Position numbers and translations under genes: made by a program. A model generated the notes under the pieces. The model saw only the letters and a program-made list of their open reading frames with translations. It ran no database searches and had not been told where the DNA came from. From contig NC_079487.1 of NCBI RefSeq assembly GCF_020520425.1, positions 129,044,385-129,108,384 on the forward strand: 64,000 nucleotides of DNA. Reading direction: 5' to 3'. How positions within the stretch are numbered: the stretch's first letter is position 1; each line of letters opens with the position of its first letter. Of this stretch, positions 48,128 to 62,200 are shown piece after piece. The DNA comes from Spinacia oleracea. Lineage: Eukaryota; Streptophyta; Magnoliopsida; Caryophyllales; Amaranthaceae.

Positions 48128-49925
48128 TAGTATTAACCATTAGGAAAAAATATCAATGTATTATTTAGTAAAAATAGTTTGATGAACTAAAAATCAGATT
48201 TATCTATAGAACTAACTTTAATCCATCAAAAGCTATCAATTGTTCCCCAATTACAATTTATTTCTCAACAATGTTCTCATTCAGTAAACAGTGTCTCATC
48301 ATTTAGACTCACAAATCCAACACAATGACAACCATACAAACATACCAAGCTTGGTTCCTTATATTACTCTCAATAGACCAAATGTTGATTCATTTAAACT
48401 AAATTTTACTCAAAGGTATGCTTTCAATATATCCATAAACCGCATAATAAATACAACCACTAAACCTCAAAAATCAAACTCTTCCGCCCCTTCAGGTGGG
48501 AAACTTAGACATCAAAAACTACCCTCACTTTATTGTCAAAATAACTTTCCTCTGTCACTCGACTCCGATCAGCACAATATATCCATAAGAACATCCAAGA
48601 TTATTCTCATTCGCTTCTAAAATAAAACTTCCCACAAAACACATCACAAAAACAGTCCTTAGCCCCCTAAAGAAAACTTTTCAATGCAAAAAGTTCTTTC
48701 GTTGGAACAACTTTCAAACAGTTGAATAAGAAACCGTAACTAAATAATCAATTTATTAGTAAAATCCTCAGATAATTCTACAAATTTCTATAACTAGTTC
48801 AAAAAGCAATCAAAGATTCCTAAATCAAAATTTGCTTGTCAATTAAACTATTCCACATTAGGTCAACACCTCTCATCGTTAAGATCCACAAATCAAACAC
48901 AGCGATAATTGATGTGGCACAAAAAGCCCTACATCAATAATCATCAAAACATAGTGAGCTTGGTTCCTTTATTAGTCCCAAAAGTTGAATAATAGTACAA
49001 AATCTTCAAATTTTATTTTAAGTATGCTTTCAATAAAAGACTTCCATAAACCGCATAATTAATACAACCACAAACTCCTCAAAATTTTCTCTTCCCTAAG
49101 AACACTTAGGCATAAAAAAATCCACTAGCTCTTGGTTGTCAAAATCACTTCCTCTCAATAACCATCGAACATCCAAGACTAGTCTCACTAAGCTTCCAAA
49201 ATTTTACTTTCCATAAACCACATAATAAACACTATCTCTAGGCCCACAAAAATAGTTGTTCACAGAATAAAGTTCTTTAGTTTAAAACTTTTTCAAACAA
49301 TTGGATAAGAAACCACTAGTAAAAAAATCTTTTTCCAAGTAAAATCAGTTTTAAGGACACTATCACAAACTTTAAGCCATCTAAATGAAGAATATTCCCT
49401 AATCATAGGTTATTTCTCAACAGAACAGTACGCAATGAAATAACTCTCATCATTAGGACCAAAAATTCCAACACAATGATAACAATTGAAAACATATATA
49501 ACTTGCTTCTTTGCGTTACTCCCAAAATATGCTCAAACTTAAACTAGGTCGTCACAAATTTACTTCAAGTATGCTTTCATTATAAGACTACCATAAACCG
49601 CATACATTGATACATAAATCCCAATAATATAACCACTAGAACCGCAAAAAAAATAGAATCTCTCTTCTCTTCACTAATAGAACATGGCTTCAAAACTTCC
49701 CTGCCATACATTATTGTAAAAATCACTTTCCTGCGACAGTAAAGATCAATCCTCTTAATAAAAACCATATAAGATTCAAACTAAGCCTTCACAAACTGAC
49801 TCCAAGTATGCTTTCCATATAAGATTCACCATAAACTACATAATAAATACAACCTCTTAAACCACAAAAAAAGAGCAGTCTCTTCAACTAAGGCATCAAA
49901 AACTCACCTACCACACTATGTTGTC

Positions 49926-50047
49926 AATCATTATCATTATCATTACCCCATTGCCTCAAAGAGGCTCCCGCAAGAAGCGGGGTAAGGAGGGTCGGACGTA
50001 TGCAACCTTACCCCTGCAATTGCAGAGAGGTTATTTTATAAGTCAAT
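49926..50047 (-). mobile_element. SINE inserted in the array (Au-like 3' body)
   Basis: A perfect 17-bp target duplication, TACCACACTATGTTGTC, flanks it (49909-49925, 50048-50064). On the minus strand it contains GGGGTAAGGTTGCATACGTC, CCCCGCTTCTTGCGGGAGCC and CTTTGAGGCAATGGGG, which resembles the body of the plant Au SINE. It ends in ATG/ATA trinucleotide repeats rather than oligo-A. The tRNA-like head appears to be missing, so it is probably a 5'-truncated copy. Confidence 0.85.
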
Positions 50048-50331
50048 TACCACACTATGTTGTCGAAATCACTTAAAAATATAATAACATTAAAAGTACA
50101 CCCACTACGCGTCCAAAGTAGAACTTTCCAAAAACCACATAATAAAAACTATCACTAGGACCTCAATATTAGCAATTGACTTATAAAATATCTACCGCCA
50201 AAACAAGTTTCTAACAATTAGATAGAATATCATTTTTTTATTTATTCTTTTTAAGGTAAAAATTAGTTCGTTGATAAAATAGTCATACGACATCTACAAT
50301 ACAAATCAAAACTAACAAATACTCCCTCCGT

Positions 50332-50634
50332 CCCTTAATACTCGCACAAACCGGTGCGGAGTTTAAGGCATTTGAATTGACTTGTTAATTTATGGGTGTT
50401 AGTTGATAGTGGGTATTTTTTTAATATAGTTAGTGGGAAATGTGTAAGAGGTGGAGAGTGGTGAATGGGGGTGTGAATTTTTAAATGATTTTTTGTAGGG
50501 AATAAGGGGTGTAGGTGAGGTTAGTAAGTAAGTGTGAGAAATAATATAATATTGGTATAAATTTCCATTGTGGTGCAAGTATTAAGGGACGACCCGAAAA
50601 GGAAAGCAGTGCGAGTATTAAGGGACGGAGGGAG
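50332..50634. mobile_element. Stowaway-type MITE inserted in the array
   Basis: The ends CTCCCTCCGTCCCTTAATAC (then TCGC) and GCGAGTATTAAGGGACGGAG (then GGAG) are inverted copies with no mismatch over about 24 bp. TA flanks both sides (50330-50331, 50635-50636). 303 bp, non-coding. Confidence 0.92.
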
Positions 50635-53600
50635 TACAAAACAATTTGGATCAAACAAAATTCTAATCCGTCAAAACCACTTGAATTCTGACCGATCTTT
50701 TGCTTCGCAAAATAGACTAATATCTGAATTCTGACTGATCTTTTGCCGCAAAATAGGTTATGGAATAAACCGCATAACATATAGTTACAGAGGTTTGTGC
50801 TATTATATCTGATTATTAGTTCTTATTACTGATTATACTAATAACTGATTCTCAATTGAACATTCCAGCATTGAGTCAACTCCAGTAACTAGTAATTACC
50901 CACAAATTACACACAATGATAACCATCAAAATAGAGTGACTTAGTTCCTTATATTACTTAAATTATACAGAGTACTAGGCCTTCCCAAAGTTACTCCAAG
51001 TACGCTTTCAACATAAGACTTTCCATAAACCGCGTAATATATACAACCCTAAAACCTCAAAATCAGACACACTCTTCCACTCAAAAGCTTAGGCATCATA
51101 AATTTCCTATGAGGCTACTATACAGATTTCAAAATCACTCACGTCAATCGTAAACATCGTTCCTCTCATTAATAACCATCTGAACATTCAAACCTTTTCT
51201 CCCAAGCTTCCAAACGAGCTTTCCATAAACCACATGATAAATACTATCTCTAGGCCTGTAAATTTGTTATTCACTTTGAAAAATTATTTGGTCAAAAAAA
51301 TTCAGACAGTTAGGTAAGAAACCATTAGTAAAAAAATCTCATTCTTAGAAAAATCAGTTTTAAGGACTCTACGTAACTTTAATACATCAAAATAATGTAA
51401 AATATTCTCTAATAATAGGGACTCTATAACTATCTTCAATCCATGAATATAAAGTAAAATATTCCCAAATAACAGGTTATCAGCCGAACAATCCCACTAA
51501 GTGTTAACAACTCTCATCATCAAGACCCAAAAATCAAACACAATGATGCCCATAAAAATATGGAGAACTTCGTTCCTAAAGGAACTCCTAAAGGCAGCTA
51601 AATTTATCACGCCTTCAAGAATTTATTCCATAATATAAGACTTCAAATAAACTGAATTACAAATACATCCCAATCGAACATCAAATAATAAGCACTCTTA
51701 ACACACTTGGTTGTCGACATTACCTTCTCTACATGTCAAAATCACTTTCCTCTACAGGTCAACATCGGTCATCTCAGTAATAACCATGAGAACATTCAAG
51801 ATAACTCCCACTAAGCTCCCACGAATGAAACTGTCCATAAACCACATAATCAACACAATCTCTAGGACCTCAAAAATAGTTACTCTTAAAGAATTCTTTA
51901 GTCAAAACATGTTTGAAGTAATCAAAAAAAGTAAACAATAGTTAAAACTTTATTAGTAAAGTTAGTTTTAGAACTATAGATCAGACTTAAATTTACGTAA
52001 TTATATACCTACCTACAAACCATTAGAAGGTAGTAAAATATTCTACTATCACATTTTAAATCTAAAATGACTAATCCCGCATCGAGTCAACTCCTTTAAT
52101 AAGTAAGACCCACACATCAAACACAACGATAACCATCTAAACATAGTGAATTGGTTCCTTATATTACTCAAAACATTGCTTAAATTAAAACTAGGCCTTC
52201 ACAAATTTACTCCAAGTACGCTTCAATATAAGACTTTCCAGAAACTGTGTCACAATTACAACTAAAACCTCGAAATCATACACCATATGCTTTATACTAA
52301 AATAGTTTAGACATCACAAACTTTCCTACGACACTGTTGACAAACTCAAACACCATTCCTCTCAATAGTAACCATCAGAACGTTCAAACTTTCTCTTACT
52401 AAGTTTCCAAAATAGAACTTTCCATAAACCAAATGATAAACAATATCTGTAGGACATCAAAAATAGCTATTCACTCGCAAAATTCAACAGTAAAAAGTCT
52501 CAAAGTAAATTTCAAACAGTTAGATAAGAAACCATTAATTTAAAATTTTCTTAGTAAAATCAGTGTTAAGGACTCTCTATACCTAACTTTAATCCATTAA
52601 AATGAAGACAAATAATCCCTAACCACAGGGTACTCTGAACAGAAAATTTCCATATTGAGTTAACAACTCCAATCATCAAGGTCCAAAAATCGAACACAAT
52701 GATAACCATGAAAACATAGTGAACTTTGTTCCTAAAACAATTCCCCAAAGCAGATAAATTTAAATTTAGCCCTCACAAACTTACCCCAAGTATGCTTCCA
52801 ATGTAAGACTTTCACCAAACTGTACAAATACATCTACTGGAACCTCAAATATAAAGCACTCTCATCTTAACTGAGAAAACTTAAGCATCAAAAACTCCAA
52901 TAACACACTTGGTTGTCTACGTCACTTTCCTTTCTACTACATCGATCCTCTAAATAGTAAGTTTATAACCATAAAAATATTCAAGATCACTCACTAAGTT
53001 TCCAAAACATAACTTTCCATAAACCACGTGACCAACACAATAGGACCTCAAAATTAGTTATGGTTTAAAGTTCTTTAGTCAAAAAAAGTTTCTAACACCC
53101 GGAAAAGTAACCATTAGTACAAAAATTCAGTTGGTTTTAAAACCAAAGAATCAGACTTATTATACACATTTCTACACCTACCTATAAACAATCAAAAGGT
53201 AATGAAATATTCTCCAATCACTATTCAGTTATCAATTGAACAATCCAGCATGGAGTCAACTCCATAGCTAGTGAGACCCACAAATCAAACTCAACGATAA
53301 CCATCAAAACAAAGTAGACTTGATTCCTTATATTATTCCAGGTGTTACTTCAATTATACAGAGTAATATGTCTTCATAAATTTACTCCAAGAACGCTTCA
53401 ATATAAGACTTTCCATAAACCGCATGATAAATACAACCACTGAAAACTCAAAATAACACACTTTGCTCTTCACTCAAAAGTTTAGGCATCATAAAGTTTC
53501 CGAAGAGGCTACGACAAACTGATGCATAAATCGATTACCTGAATCAGTAAAAACCATTCCTCTCAATAGTAACCATCTGAAAAATTCACGACTTCTCTCC

Positions 53601-56600
53601 CAAGCTTCCAAAAGACCTTTCAATAATCCACACGACAAATACCATCTCTAGGCCCGTAACATAACAATTAACCATGAAAAATTATTTAGTCAAAATAATT
53701 TAAAACAGTTGCATAAGAAACCATTAGCTAAACAATTTTGATCCTAGAAAAATCAGTTATAAGGACTCTATAACGAACTTTAATACATCAAAATCAAGTA
53801 ATTATCCCCTAATAACAGGTTCTCAACTGAACAATCCCACATTGTGTTCATAAATCTCATCATCAAAACCCTAAAATCAAACCCAATGATGCCCATAAAA
53901 ACACGTGAACTTTGTTCCTAAAACAACTCCCAAATGTAGCTAAATTTATCAAGCTTTCACGAATTTGCTCCAAGGATGCTTTAAATATAACACTGCAAAT
54001 AAACCGCATTACAAATACCTACACAAGGACCTCAAAAGCATTCTTCAGATAGCATAGGCATCATAGCGTCCACTTATGTTGTCGAAATTACCTTCCTCTA
54101 GAAGTCAAAATCACTTTCCTAAACAGGTCAACATCGGTCATCTCAGTAATGACCATGAGAACATTAAACATCACTCTCACTAAGCTTCAAGAATATAACT
54201 GTCCATAAACAAAATAATCAACCCAATCTCAAGGACCTCAAAATAGTTACGCTTACAGAATTCTTTAGTCAAAACAAGTTCTGAGAAGCCAGAGAAATAA
54301 CCAATAGTAAACATTTAAAAAAAAAACAGTTCGTTAGTGAAGTACTTTTAGGAACTACTGGTCAGATTTTCAATTTTACATACTTCTATACCTACCATAA
54401 ACCATCACAAGGTAGTGTTCTGCAATCACATTTTTAAATCTAAATCGACTAAACCTAAATCGAGACAACTCCTTTAATAAGTAAGACCCACACATCAAAC
54501 AGAATGAAAACCATCACAACAAAGTGAACTTGGTTCCTTATATTACTCCGAATATTGCTTAAATAAAGCTAGGCTTTCACAAAGGTACTCCAAGTACGCT
54601 TTCAATACAAGACTATCCAAAAACCGTATAATAATTAGCGATAAAACCTCAAAATCAAACACCTTATGCTTTACACTAAAATAATTTAGACATTGTTGTC
54701 AAACTCAATTAGCTAATTCAGTAAACACCATTCCTCTCAATAATATTACCATCAGGAAGGTTCTAAAATTTTCTCACCGAGTTTCCAAAATAGAACTTTC
54801 CATAAACCAAATGATAAAACAATATCTCTAGTACCGCAAAATAGCTATTCACTTAGAAAAAATTCATTAGTCAAAAGACCCAAAACAAATTTCGAACAGT
54901 TAGATAAGAAACCATTAATAAAAAACCATGCTAAGTAAAGTCAGTCTTAAGAACTCTCTATACCTACCTTCAATCTATTAAAATGAAGTCAAATAATCCC
55001 TAACCACAGGTTGTTCTCAACAGAACAATCCCACACTGAGTCAACAACTCCCATCATGAAAACATAGTGAACTTTGTTCCTAAAACAACTCCCAAAAGTA
55101 GCTAATTTGAATTTAACCTTCACAAATTTACTCCAAGTATGCTTCCAATATAAGACTTTCAACCGACCAAGTAACAGATACATCCACTGGAACCTCAAAA
55201 TTAGTGAAGTTAGTTTTCCGAACTCAAAGTTAGACTTAATTGTACATATTCCTGTACCTACCGATAAACCATCAAACGGTAGTCAAATGTTCTCCAATCA
55301 CAGTTCAAATCTAAATTGAATAATCCTGTACTGAGTCAACTTAGTTCCTCATACTGCTCATGTCGCTTAAATTAAACTGAGCCTCCACAAACTTACTCCA
55401 AGTATATTTTCAATATAAGTTTCCGAAAAACAGCGTAATAAATACAAACACAAAAAAAAACCTCAAAATCAAACACAATAGTCTCTTCACTCGAAAAAGG
55501 TAGGCATCAAAAACATTCCTACGACACAGTTGTCAAAATCACTTACCAACACCGTTCATCTCAATAATAACCATCTAACATTCAATATTTTTCTCACTGA
55601 GCTTCTGAAATAGAACTTCCCATAAACTACATGATAAATACCATCTCTAGGCCCCAAAAAGAGCAATTCTCTTGGAAAAATCATTAAGGCAGAAAATTTC
55701 AAACAATTAGATAAGAAACCATTAGTATAAATATTTGTTTCTTAGTAAAATTCAGTTCAAACTTCGAAGGACTCTACAACTATAATCCATCAAAATGAAG
55801 TAAAATGTCCCCGAGTCATATGTCATTCTCAACAAAACAATCCCACAATGAGTTGACAACTTTCATCATAAAGACCCAAAAATATCAAACGCAACGATAG
55901 CCATCAAAACACAGTGAAACTTGTTCCTAAAAATTTTCCCAAAAGTACCTAAACTTAGATCAAGCCTTCACGAATTTACTCCAAGTATGCTTTTAATATA
56001 AAGTTTCAACAAATCAAATTACAAATACGACCACTACAACTTCAAATACGCTAACATAACTTAGGAATCAAAAGCTCCACTACCACACTTGGTTGTCAAA
56101 CCAAGTTTCCTCTGCCGGTGGAAATCAATCCTCTCAACAAATAACGATCTCAGAACATTCAAGGCTACTCTCACTAAGCTTCCAAAATATAACTTTCTAT
56201 AAACCCCATACTCAACACAATATTTAAAACCTCAAAAGTAGCTAACTTCAAAAATTCTCAAGACAAAACAAGTTTCAAACAGTAATAAAAAAAAAACATT
56301 AGTACAAATTGACAGTTCCTTAGTAAAATCAGACTTAACTGCACATATTTCTATACCTCTATAAACCATCAAAAGGCAGTGAAATGTTCTCCCATCAAAA
56401 TTTAGTTCTCAATTGAACAATTCTGCATTAAGTCAACTCCTCTAATCAGTAAGACCACATATCAGACACAAAGATAACCATCAAAACATATGAACTTGGT
56501 CCCATATATAACTCTAAAAGTTGCTTAAATGAAACTAAGCCTTCATAAATTTACTCCAACTGCGCTTCCAACATAAGACTTCCATGAAGTGCATAATAAA

Positions 56601-59299
56601 TATAACCACTAAAACCTCAAAACCAAACACTCTCCTCCACCCAAGAGATTTAGGCATAAAAAAACCATTCCCACCAAAACGTTGTCAAAATCACTTTCAT
56701 CAATCAATAAACACTGTTCCACTCAATAATAACGATCAGAACATTCAAGACTTTCCCCACTAAGCTTTCAAAATAGAACTTCCCATAAACCACAAATAAA
56801 CACACTCTAAGATCACAAAATAGTTGTTCACTTAAAAAACTCTTTAGTCAAAACAAGTTTCAAACAATTAGCCCAGAAACTATTAGTAGAAAATCAGTTT
56901 TGTAAACTAAAAATAAGATTGAGTTGTACAAACTTCTATAACTACCTTTGAACCAACAAAAGGCAGTCAAATATTCTCAATTGTACAATCTCGAATAGAG
57001 TTAACCCTCCAACCACTAATACCCCAAATTCAAACACAATGATAAACAAACATATTGAACTTGGTTTCATGTATTACTCCATGTGTTGCCTAATTTAAAC
57101 TAAGCCTTCACAAACTTTACTTCAAATTATCTTTCGATATAAGAAACCGTATAAAAAATACAACCATTAGAACCACAAAAATATAAGAATCTCTTCTCTT
57201 CACTAAGAAGACTTTGATATCAAAAACTCCCTTACCACATTGTTGTCAAAATCACTTTCCTTTTGTCATTCAACATCGATCCTCTTAATAATAACCATCA
57301 ACACATTAAAGAGTCCTCTTGCTAAGCATCCAAAATAGAACTTTCCACAAACCAGTTAATAAAGACAATATTTAGGTCCTCAAAAATAGCTACTCACTAA
57401 TTATTCAGTCAAAACAAGTTTCAAACAGTTAGATAAGAACACATTAGTAAAATATCATTCTTAGTAAAATCATTTTTGAAAACTGAAAATAAGATTTTAT
57501 TGTAGAACACACTATAACCAATTTAAATCCAGAAAAAGGTAGCCAAAGATGGCCCAACCTCAGTTTATTTCTAAACATAACAATACCACGTTGACTTTAT
57601 CATTAAGACCCACATTGAAAACCATCTAGACATAGTGAATTCGGATCCTTGTATTACTTCCAGAAGTTGCTGAATTCAAATGAAGCCTTCACAAACAAAC
57701 TCCAAGTATGTTTTCCATATACAACTCTCCATGCACTGCGTAATAAATACAACCACTTATACCACAAAAATATAACAGTCTCTTCTATTAACTAAGAAAA
57801 CTAAGGCATCAAAAACTCCCTACCACACTTGTGTTGCTAAAATCCCTTTCCTCCGTTACTCAACATCGATCCTCTTAATAATATCCGTCAGAAAATTGAG
57901 AGCACTCCCACTACACTTCCTTGATAGAACTTTCCAAAAAGCACAAATAAATACTTCTATAACTACCTTTGAACAATAAATAGACAGTCAAATATTCTCG
58001 GATCACATCATCACAGTTCAATCCTCAATTGAGCAATCCCACATAGAGTTAACACCTTTAATCATTAAGACCCACAAATCAAACATAATGATAACCATGA
58101 ATACATATTGAACTTCGTTCCTTATATTACTCCAGATGTTGCTTTTTAATCTAAGCTTTCACATATTAACTTCAAGTATGCTTTCAATATAAGACCCTTT
58201 CTATAAAGGCGCATAATAAATCAACCACTTTCCTCTCTTCACTATGAAAACTTAGGCAACAAAAACTCCCCTAACACTGTTGTCGAAATCGCTTTCCTTC
58301 ATTACTCAAGATTGACCCACTCAATAACAACCATCAGAAAGTTCGAGATTACGCTCACTAAAATTCCAAAACAGAACATTCCATAAACTACATCATAAGC
58401 TCTATACCTAGGCCCTCAAAAGTAGCTATTGATATAACAAAAATCTTTAGTCAAATCAAGTTTCAAACAGTTAGATAAGAAACCATTAGTAAAAAAAAGT
58501 GTTTTTATAAGTAAAATCAGTTTAAGGGACTAAAAACCAGATTCAATTGTACGAATCTCTATAACAACCTTTAATCCATCGGAAAGAAATCAAATATTTT
58601 GCAAATCACAATTTATACCTCAACTGAGCAATCCCAGAGTCAGTCAGTCAAAACCTCTCATCATTAATACCTGTGAATCAAATTCAATGAAAACCACCAA
58701 AATGTACTGAACATTTTTACGGATATTACTCCAAAAAGATGCTGAATTTAAACTAAGCCTTAACAAAATTACTCAAAGTATGTTTCCAATATAAGATTTT
58801 CCATAAATCGCATAATAAATAACCACTAGAACCTCAAAAATAGGCACTCTTCTGTTCTATCCACTTAGAGAACTTAGACATCAGAAACTCCCCAATTACA
58901 CTTGCGTTGTCAAAATCATATTTTCTCCTTCGGCAGCACTGATCATCATTTAGACCCAAACAGCGAAACACAATGGACTAGAAACCCATAATCCTTCCAT
59001 CAATAACCATCTAAACATATTAACAAGATAACTCCTAGTACACTTCCAAAATAGAACTTTCCATAAACCACAACATAAACACTATCACTAAAACCTCAAA
59101 ATATTCACTTCAACAACAACAACATAAACTATTCAGCCAAAGCAAGTTTAAACATCAAGTTAAAAACCATTAGTATGATTTACAATTAAGACATCTTGGT
59201 TGAACCACACAACAAACTCCTAAAGCTAGAACCTCAATTACCTAACCTACTCTTACAGAAATATATAAGATCAAAAGCAGTAAGTCGACAAAAATGTAA

Positions 59300-62200
59300 G
59301 TGAACATCCAAAAAGTTATCCACTTGTAAACGAAACTCTCATCCATAATGATAACCATCAATACATATTGAACTTGGTTCCTACTCCAGATGTTGCTTTT
59401 TAAACTAAGCTTTCACATATTAACTTCAAGAATGCTTTCAATATAAGACCCTTTCCATAAACCGCATAATAAATCAACCACTTTCCTCTCTTCACTATGA
59501 AAACTTAGGCAACAAAAACTCCCCTAACACTGTTGTCGAAATCGCTTTCCTTCATTACTCAAGATTGACCCTCTCAATGATAACCATCAGAAAGTTCGAG
59601 ATTACGCTCACTAAAATTCCAAAACGGAACATTCCATAAACTACATAATAAACTCTATGCCTAGGCCCTCAAAAATAGCTATTCATATAATAAAAATATT
59701 TAGTCAAATCAAGTTTCGAACAGTTAGATAAGAAACCATTAGTAAAAAAAAAGTTTTTTTATAAGTAAAATCAGTTTTAGGGACTAAAAACCAGATTCAA
59801 GTCAAAACCTCTCGTCATTAATACCTAAAAATCAAATTCAATGATGACCGCCAAAATGATTACTCCAAAAAGATGCTGAATTTAAACTAAGGCTTAACAA
59901 AATTACTCAAAGTATGTTTCCAATATAACACTTTCCATAAATCGCATAATAAATAACCACTAGAACCTCAAAAATAGGCACTCTTCTGTTCTCTCCACTT
60001 AGAGAACTTAGACATCAGAAACTCCCCAATTACATTTGCGTTGTCAAAATCATATTTTCTCCTTCGGCAACACTGATCATCATTTAGACCCAAAATAACA
60101 CATGATGATAGCCAGCAAAACACAATGGACTTGGAACCCATAATCCTTCCATCAATAACCATCTAAACATATCTACAAGATCACTCCTAGTACACTTCCA
60201 AAATAGAACTTTCCAAAAACCACAACATAAACACTATCACTAAAACCTCAAAATATTCACTTCAACAACAACAACATAAACTATTCAGCCAAAGCAAGTT
60301 TAAACATTAAGTAACAAAACCATTAGTATGATTTACAATTAAAACTTCTTGGTTTGAACCGCACAACAAACTCCTAAAGCTAAAACCTAAATTAACTAAC
60401 CTACTCTTACGAAAAAATATAAGATCAAAAGCAGTAAGTCGACAAAAATGTAAGTGGACAACCAAAAAGTTATCCACTTGTAAACGAAACTCTCATCCAT
60501 AATGATAACCATCAATACATATTGAACATGGTTCCTAATAGTACTCCAGATGTTGCTTTTTAAACTAAGCTTTCACATATTAACTTCAAGCATGCTTTCA
60601 TTATAAGACCCTTTCCATAAACCGCATAATAAATCAACCACTTTCCTCTCTTCACTATGAAAACTTAGGCAACAAAAACTCCACTAATACTGTTGTCGAA
60701 ATCACTTTCCTTCATTACTCAAGATTGACCCTCTCACTAATAACCATCAGAAAGTTCGAGACTACGCTCACTAAAATTCAAAAACAAAACATTCCATAAC
60801 CTACATAATATACTCTATACCTAGGCCCTCAAAAATAGCTATTCATATAATAAAAATATTTAGTCAAATCAAGTTTCGAACAGTTAGATAAGAAACCATT
60901 AGTAAAAAGCAGTCTGTTTATAAGTAAAAACAGTTTTAGGGACTAAAATCAAGAATCAAGTCAAAACCTCTTGTCATTAATACCTAAAAATCAAATTCAA
61001 TGAAAACCGCCAAAATGTACTGAATTTTTTTACGGATATTACTCCAAAAAGATGCTGATTTTAAATTACTCAAAAGTATGTATCCAATATAAGACTTTCC
61101 ATAAATCGCATAATAAATAACCACTAGAACCTCAAAAATGGGCACTCTTCTGTCCTCTCCACTTCGAGAACTTAGACATCAGAAACTCCCCAATTACACT
61201 TGCGTTGTGAAAATCATACTTTCTCCTTCGGTAGCACTGATCATCATTTAGACCCCAAATAACACATGATGATAGCCAACATAACACAATGGACTTAGAA
61301 CCAATAATCCTTCCATCAACAACCATTTAAACATATTTACAAGATCACTCCTAATACACTTCCAAAAAGAACTTTTCATAAACCACAACATAAACACAAT
61401 CACTAAAACCTCAAAATATTCACTTCAATGCAAGTTTATTAGTTTAAACATTTTACAAAACCATTAGTATGATTTACAATTAAAACTTCTTGGTTGAACC
61501 GCACAACTAACTCCTAAAGCTAAAACCTCAATTACCTAAACTACTCTAACGTAAAAAATATAAGATCAAAAGCAGTAAGTCGACAAAAATGTAAGTGGAC
61601 ATCAAAAAATTTATCCACTTGTAAACGAAACTCTCATCTATAATGATAACCATCAATACATATTGAACTTGGTTCCTAATATTACTCCAGATGTTGCTTT
61701 TTAAACTAAGCTTTCACATATTAACTTCAAGAATGCTTTCAATATAAGACCCTTTCCATACACCGCATATATAAAAACTTAGGCAACAAAGACTCCCCTA
61801 ACATTGTTGTCGATGTCGCTTTCCTTCATTAATCAAGATTGACCCTCTCAATAATAACCATCAGAAAGTTCGAGATTACGCTCACTAAAATTCCAAATCA
61901 GAACATTCCATAAACTACATAATATACTCTATACCTAGGCCTTCAAAAATAGCTATTCATATATTAAAATCTTTAGTCAAATCAAGTTTCGAACAGTTAG
62001 ATAAGAAACCATTAGTAAAAAATAGTCTTTTTATCAGTAAAATCAGTTTTAGGGACTAAAACCAGATTCAAGTCAAAACCTCTCGTCATTAATACCTAAA
62101 AATCAAATTCAATGATAACCGCCAAAATGTACTGAATTTTTTTACGGATATTACTCCAAAAAGATGCTGAATTTAAACTAAGGCTTAACTAAATTACTCA

